DNA of 64,000 bases from Acorus gramineus. Its lineage: Eukaryota; Streptophyta; Magnoliopsida; Acorales; Acoraceae. The position numbers were made by a program, and so were the translations under genes. Location: assembly GCA_030737835.1 (NCBI GenBank), contig CM060855.1:11627927-11691926 (forward strand), in the 5' to 3' direction. Shown piece after piece: positions 57,859 to 64,000 of the stretch (positions within the stretch are counted from its first letter, which is position 1; each line of letters begins with the position of its first letter). The notes beneath the pieces were generated by a model, which worked only from the letters and a program-made list of their open reading frames with translations, had not been told where the DNA came from and made no database searches.

Positions 57859-60053
57859 CTTGCTTTTTTTTTATCTAATCTGATTTGATTTATTGAATGG
57901 ATCTAGATTTTTTTATTTGTTAAATAGATCTAGTTTTTTTTTATATATTTTTTGATATTTTTTTTTTTTTTGCTTAACCTAGATTGAGATCTTATATCCA
58001 TTTTTGTGGTTTATTTAAGATCTTAGATCGAGACCTTTTTCAATTCATCACATGACTGGGTCGAAGATCTAAAGCAATCAAAATATGTTTTTTCTGCCTA
58101 CCCCCAATAAGAATTTTTTCTTTTTCTTTTTTTCTTTTGGAGTAAGATGATTTCTAGATTTTGTTAAAAAGAAATAAAGCATCTAAAAAAAAATGAAAGC
58201 CCTCGATCTTTTGAAAATCTTAAGATTTCAATTAAAAAAAGTGGTTTCTAGAGATAACTCTCAAGTTTGTGATAACTTTCAAAAAATTAAAACCCTCATA
58301 ATTTGAAATCTCAAAAGTACATTGTAAAGTGAATTTTTGTTCAAAAATAATAATATCTATTTGATTTTAGATATATGAAGAAATCATGGCGACTGGATTT
58401 GATTGTCATAAAAAACATCCAAAATTTTTTATTTCTCAGTTTTTTTGTCAGTAACAATGTAGCATATATCATTTTATTAAAAAAATATTTGACAAGTAAT
58501 TTAATGTTAATGTTATATGTTATATTTAAATTAATTGTCAAAATACATGTTTTTTTTTTATTTTGTATCAATGTCTTGAAAACACAAACAATACATTTTT
58601 ATTTTCGGTCATTTTCCATCACAAGCACAAACTAACGATTTTTATTTTCCGTCATTTTCCATTACAAGCACAAACAACAATTTTTATTTTTTATCACTTT
58701 CTATTACAGACACAAACAGCATATAAACTGATCACAAAAAAAAAAATTTCTTTTTCATCAATTTTCTCTTGACCAACATTGCTTCACTTTCACCTTTAAA
58801 AACATTCATTCACTTTCTCATCTGGCGCACAAACACACCCCCAAGATGTTTTAATAACGAGTGAGTCTGTGATGTGTATGTGTAGTACAAGTGACAGATC
58901 AGCTATAATCACATCACAAATCACGTGAGACAGAGAAAAAAGTAAGAGGAGAAGAAGATTCCAAGGAGTGTGAACGAAATCCAATAGCCTTTCTATTCAT
59001 AGTGATTTAAAATAAAACGTATTCTCATGGAGTTATGGGGAGTCTTTGTCTGGTCCATGCATCAATGGAATTTAAAAAGAAAAAAAAAATTATGTCTAAT
59101 GGGGGAATAGGACTTGATCTCGACTAATAAAAAATACAATTAAAATATTATAGCTATAATCTAAATTCTATTTAAAAAATTACAGTCTAAAGTTTTAATC
59201 TTATATGAGTTATCTTGAATTTTTGAAAGATGAAAGAAATATTTAGAAAAGACGAAAAGACTTATCCTTAGTTAATAAAGTGAAGGGTAATAATGTCCAA
59301 CAGATTTTTTTTAAATAATTTATAAATTATCATCTGAAAAACACCCCTACCCAGTTTAGTGAACACTATTAACTCAGTTTAGAGATTATGACTTTTTAAA
59401 ATTGTTTTTAACTTAAATAAGTTTCAATAAATTTAAGCAAACGTGCAATGACTATTTATTTTAAGCTAAAAACAATAATCTACAGCTTATAAGTTTTAAC
59501 ATACATGTACTATATAATTTAGAGCATTTCATTAAAGGATTTTAGAAAAAATAAAGTTAAAAAAATAATATAAATATTTCTTATGATAGTTATTAAATAT
59601 TTTATAAAAAAAATTGAGATGAAAAAATGTATAAATATATAATTTTAGTAACCAAATATAACCCTCAACACACCACACATTTTCAATTGTTGAAAAAAAT
59701 GCATGACAACTCATCTCATGATTCATTGTATTCTAACTGTAGCATTTGATATTTTACCATTGTCAATCAAGATTCAATGGCAATCTATATTGATCGCCTA
59801 CCAAGGTGCAAAATAAACATTTGAAATTTGTCAATGTTTTCGTTTTTTTCTTGATTCATAAATAACAAATAAAAGGAAATCAAAATCAAAATAAAGAAAA
59901 TATTGAAGGGAGCAATCTGATTTTTCCTTCCCTTACTCTACTTCTTTCCTTTCCATTCCAAATCCTCTTTTGTTAAGCTTTCACAAGCAATGTACAGTTG
60001 TTTATAAGCACTAATAGAAAAAATTTATTTACTTGTTCATATTAAAAAAAAAA
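55670..60053. repeat. Upstream flank of gene D, colinear with the flank of gene C
   Basis: Blocks match 46095-52375 in order and orientation but lack the LINE, one MITE and the 49861 fold-back element. Microsatellites lie at 57045-57076 and 57831-57854 (CT)n. A T-rich section at 57860-58850 and the part at 59080-59640 have no obvious counterpart. A phrase ATTTTTATTTTC...CATTTTC...CA(C/T)AAGCACAAAC repeats three times at 58594-58695. No gene was seen. Confidence 0.75.
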
Positions 60054-60719
60054 GGGTTAAAAACATTTGAGTTCATGTAAACATCCATAAATCCATACAA
60101 GTCATTGCAAACTTGGAGTCGAACATACATGTTCTTTAAACTGTTTTGGTAAGTCAATTTAATCCATATATTAACTTTTTATTCAATTTGATAATATATT
60201 CTCATAATATTCCATCTTTGTGAAATTAAATAGTCATATAAATAACTGAAAAAATAGAAAAAAAACATATATATCATTTTAAATGATCATCATGCCCTTG
60301 ATCAAACTTATTTTCACTTTTTTTTTTCTTTTGCGGATTTTGACTTTATTGTTGCGTACTACTCCATTATTATTATTTTTTGCTTCTATTTCAAACAATT
60401 ATAATTATGAAGATAATTTTGTTTATGTATTATATTTATTATACTATAGATATTATTTAGATTTTTTATTTTACATTTTGATGAGGTGATTACACAAGTT
60501 AAAATGCTCATATTAATCACCGTGTTGTGTATTGTAGATGGTATAATAGTAAAATCACACTTATGGTGAATCTTAACCATGATAGGTTAAAAAATGATTT
60601 AACAATAGGGATGTATTAAACATTTTCTGTGTTTTTAGGAATGTAAATGTTATGCTCTAAGTTTACAAGGACTTATATGGATTTATAAATATTTAGAGGA
60701 CTCAAACGTTTTTAAACCT
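60054..60719. mobile_element. Fold-back Mutator-like MITE, family 2 relative (666 bp), with empty site
   Basis: The left end GGGTTAAAAACATTTGAGT and right end ACTCAAACGTTTTTAAACC are inverted. Nine A's flank each side (60045-60053 and 60720-60728). The gene C flank shows the uninterrupted site near 52368-52378 (an A run before TTCGGTTAAC), so insertion followed the segmental duplication. Confidence 0.8.
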
Positions 60720-60728
60720 AAAAAAAAA

Positions 60729-60905
60729 TTGACTAAAACTTCGGTGAACATATTCTGTTGGGAATCATTATATTAAAAGGGATCATCTTTTGCACCCCCG
60801 GCTAAGCTAACTCTGCCCCTGGTCATTAATGAGATTTAATATATTGGTAACATGAATACTAAAAAAAAGGATCACATCCATAAAAATAAATAAATAAATA
60901 AATAA
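60729..60905. repeat. End of the gene D / gene C flank homology
   Basis: This matches 52380-52510, including TTGCACCCCCGGCTAAGCTA and GAGATTTAATATATTGGTAA. The CTAACTCTGCCCCTG phrase (CTAGCTCCATCCCTG in the C flank) is a decayed hAT terminus shared by both copies. A (AAAT)n run closes the block at 60884-60908. Confidence 0.65.
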
Positions 60906-60908
60906 ATA

Positions 60909-61050
60909 GGGTTGGCCAAACAGTATGCGAGCCCGGCCTGGCTCGGAAATTTGTGGGTCTAAGCCCGGCCGGGCCTAGGCTTTGGGGGAAAACCCCAAGC
61001 CCAACATGGGGACTGGGCCAGGCCCGAACCTCGAACTCAACCTAGTTGGG
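60909..61050. repeat. GCCCGGCC-rich hAT-type terminal remnant
   Basis: About 120 bases of AGCCCGGCCTGGCTCGG, CCCGGCCGGGCC and GGCCCGAACCTCG phrases in AT-rich DNA resemble the subterminal repeats of plant hAT elements (GGGTTGGCCAAA start). Only one end was found. Confidence 0.4.
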
Positions 61051-63337
61051 ATGTGAGAAATGGTGTTCTATATATTTGAATCGAGACTATATGTATTCTT
61101 CTCCTGGAATTCATAATTGTGATTATTGTTGTTATTCAGATTTTCTTGAGATTATTTATTATATGTGACTGGAGTATTTTCTATGATGCTATTATATTAT
61201 TTTGAAGATCATGATATCAATTGAGCTATCGATGGATAACAAAATGCAGTTATCTATGATGCTATTCTAGAATCTTCAAATTCTGCAGATAAGAGTTAAT
61301 AGTGGTCTCCATATACCAGTTTCACGCTCTATTGAGAAATGCTCATTATGCCAACCAATTTTCAGTTTATGGGTGATCTATATATGTTATTTGGCTTTTC
61401 TTAAGATATTATATGAAGAACTATCCGGATATATTCTTCATGTGGTCTTCATATTTTGCGTATTATATTATGATATTCCGATGAATATTTAGTGACAAAT
61501 GATCCATTTGAGGTATGTGAATATAGACCAAACTTTTTATTACCATAATTATCGGCTGACATATAAAATTATTATATGGTGATCATGCTCACATATATGC
61601 CTTGGTCAATTGCATACTCTTATAATAAAATCATGATTAACATGCGAGTTATTATATTCTATATATGTTTAATATGCTCATGTGATGATGACTAAGTTTT
61701 ATTACTTGCATACATAAATAAATTTAAAAAATTGTGATTTATTTATAGAAAATATTTTTGCATGCATGCATATCCCAAATTATTTTTTAAGTAGTCTCTA
61801 AATGTGGGGGTGTTTGTGAAAATAAATTATGAAAAATTACAATGGTAATTTATATACCTAGGGGGAGACATGTGCCTCATTAATTAAAAGAAAAATATTG
61901 AGAGGGAGATTACAAAATATTGGGACAAGAATACAAAAATGTCTACGATAAATAAAACTTGAGTCGATTCACCTTATATCTAAGGGAATATAACTCACGT
62001 TTTGATGTTGCATATAACTTCACTAAATGAATTGTGAGATGACTCGTTCTTAATATCGAGACCAAGGGGGATATGGGTTAAACCGATTAAATAATTATCT
62101 AGAGTGAGCTCCCAACCATTGTGATTAGAGATCCCATGAAGATGGTTTTCAAGTGGTTAACAAAGCTGTACTGATAAACTTGAGAATATTATAAAGGAAA
62201 AACTTCTCTAATCCATCCATATAGTAACAGTGCTAACTATAGCGGAAGTAGGTTGAGCTAATACTCTTAATGGGTTCGAGTCCTTTTCTGACAGGGTATA
62301 ATCTGTGTAGGCACCTTGAAGAACTCACTTATATGAGAGTTAAAAAAAGATATGAGCACATGGCCGTAATGTTTTCTACCCCACAGAACATGACTCATAT
62401 CATGTATCGTATGTGTGATCAGTGAAACCGGACTAAAGGGATCAAAGTCAAGGACATAGTCTATTTAGTCTTCTCCGGGGAATCTAGTTTACATTAAGTG
62501 ACGATCCAAACCTCAAGGTACTTTCATCTATTACATGGTATAAGATGTTCTGATAAATTTGTTCCATCCCAAATCAATTTGAAATATCCTACATCAATTT
62601 GTTCCTTCCCAGATTAATTTGTTCTATCTCAGATCAATTATTCCATTCATCTAACCATTTTATTCCGTGCTTTATGCAATTTTAATAAGTGAGGGATTGA
62701 TGAAATTTTAAGTGATCAAAGTTGCATTTGACTCTCTTTACAGATTAAACCTCTCTAGCCTTTCCGAGGAGTTTGCCATTTAACCGTTTTACACCTTATT
62801 GCATGCATTTCATGAAACAGTCAGCCATTGGTGAGTGTTTAATGTGCAATTGGTGTGACATTTATTTGCTTGCATGCTTTGGGTTCATCTCCTGTACATA
62901 TGTGACTCACTCCGTGTGAGATAATATGAAGTGCTCCACCATCAAATTATCCTGTACGAGTCTCGTTTGACCATACAAAGAGTTTTTCATCATGAATTAA
63001 AGAGATAAAACCTCCAACCATATTATTCTCTTTGATCTGGCATCTGAAAAATGATCGTAGTCTATTTACTGTAATTCTTTTGTAACTCGCACTTCAGAAG
63101 AATAAAATCCATTATGGTCGTATATTTCCATGATAGAAGTCATTCAACCATGTGCATAAGAGAGCCTTATTTATTGAAGACTCGCTTTCACATTTTCAAG
63201 TACATTTTTCTAATCCCTTACTATTTTATTTCATACTTGTTATATTTCACATTTTCGCTTTCACATTTTTCTAAGGGATATGCTTGTTATATTTCCTTTT
63301 ATAAAAAAAAAAATTTATTTTGAATTTTGAATTTTTT
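61051..63337. other. Unassigned DNA, probably decayed retroelement interior
   Basis: No open frame or family motif was recognised. The composition is less extreme than the flanks, and phrases such as CAAATTTGTTCCATCCC occur three times near 62556-62640, which hints at degraded repetitive DNA. No LTR pair was found within the window. Confidence 0.35.
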
Positions 63338-64000
63338 CATACATCATTTTCTTACCATTCCATTCAATGTATCCCATGAATTACACAAATTAACAGCAAA
63401 GCGAGGACAACTTTAAAAAAGAACGGCACAATCCCAAACCAAAAGTACTTCATCAGGCAGTAGCACTTGCATCAACACTGGATTTCCTTAGCTTCCTCTC
63501 TTCGGATAAGAGTCTCGCAAAATGAGTCAAGGCTTCTCCAAATTCACCTGCGATACCTTCTTCTTCAGCAGATTCTTACCGATCTTAACAAGGTTTTGCA
63601 AGTTATTCTCCGTTGCGATATCCACCGACGCCGCATCACCCGTCAACGTGTCATCCTACCATCAATAGTTAATTGGGGTGGGAAATATAATTCAAATTTC
63701 GTTGGTGGAGCTAAAAATAGAGCTAAAAGTAAGGTTAGGTGTTCGCTTTTAAATTAACTCACTTGGATCCTCAAATAATTCTTCTCGCATCCCAGCATCT
63801 GAATGTCGACCATGTCGACCATGTTGAATGTCGACCATGAATGTCGACCATGTCTGAATTAGATTCGGCGAAGCAATCAATAATCGGATACGTCCACCCC
63901 ATTCGGTGGCCTTTGAAGCATCGTATTTACCTTCTCCCTTTGCGATGCCTGTGCCAAGAAAGATCACCAACAACTTCCCATAGTCCATAGGCTTTATAGG
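63338..64000 (-). pseudogene. Patatin-like copy E, recent damaged duplicate of gene D (partial)
   Basis: Exon 6 (63655-63453) and the end of exon 5 (63763 to beyond the window) match gene D almost base for base, and the 107-base intron between them is identical to D's. The coding parts are damaged. Exon 6 has a 43-bp deletion near 63536, at a TCT microhomology. Exon 5 has a 10-bp deletion near 63900 and a local expansion of GAATGTCGACCAT units at 63801-63850, where D has unrelated sequence. These shift the frame, so no normal C-terminus can be made. The N-terminal half lies outside the window, so a compensating structure there cannot be excluded. The order and orientation fit a third unit of the C-D tandem array. 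Confidence 0.88.

Overview
The window is plant nuclear DNA, from an angiosperm (possibly a monocot; I cannot name the species). The evidence is short-exon genes with GT-AG introns, AT-rich intergenic DNA, plant-type RAD23 and acylphosphatase genes, a patatin-like lipase cluster, and copia, LINE and MITE families typical of flowering plants.

Layout. 0-6 kb: the last six exons of a RAD23 DNA-repair/proteasome-shuttle gene (+), a LINE remnant, and a complete two-exon acylphosphatase gene (-). 6-22.8 kb: no convincing gene. The core is a head-to-tail tandem duplication (9080-14543 and 14544-17654). After duplicating, the left copy alone received two further insertions, so the right copy holds their empty sites. 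Fold-back elements with 9-bp target duplications (Mutator-like) and hAT debris make up much of the rest. 22.9-32.8 kb: two patatin-like acyl hydrolase genes on +. Gene A is intact. Gene B has an intact frame but has lost the first Gly of GxSxG and the catalytic Asp, and carries a transposon in its last intron. 33-39 kb: fold-back repeats, a LINE RNase H fragment, and a short LTR retrotransposon with almost no interior. 39.4-46 kb: patatin gene C (-), broken in exon 3 by a 5.1-kb Ty1/copia element whose gag-pol is complete apart from one frameshift. 53.8-55.6 kb: patatin gene D (-), intact. 63.4-64 kb: patatin copy E (-), a damaged near-identical copy of D that runs off the window.

The upstream flank of C (46-52.5 kb) and that of D (55.6-60.9 kb) are colinear, so gene plus upstream DNA was duplicated as a block of roughly 10 kb. 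Differences between paralogous blocks reveal a LINE insertion, MITE insertions and Mutator-like insertions as filled/empty site pairs. The patatin genes share one six-exon structure and probably encode soluble non-specific lipid acyl hydrolases of the PLP2/pPLA-II type, which release fatty acids from membrane lipids in defence or storage. The five copies show several fates of a tandem array: two look functional, one looks like an intact pseudo-enzyme, one is killed by a transposon and one is decayed by small indels.

All coordinates and splice sites were read by eye; no alignment or database search was run.
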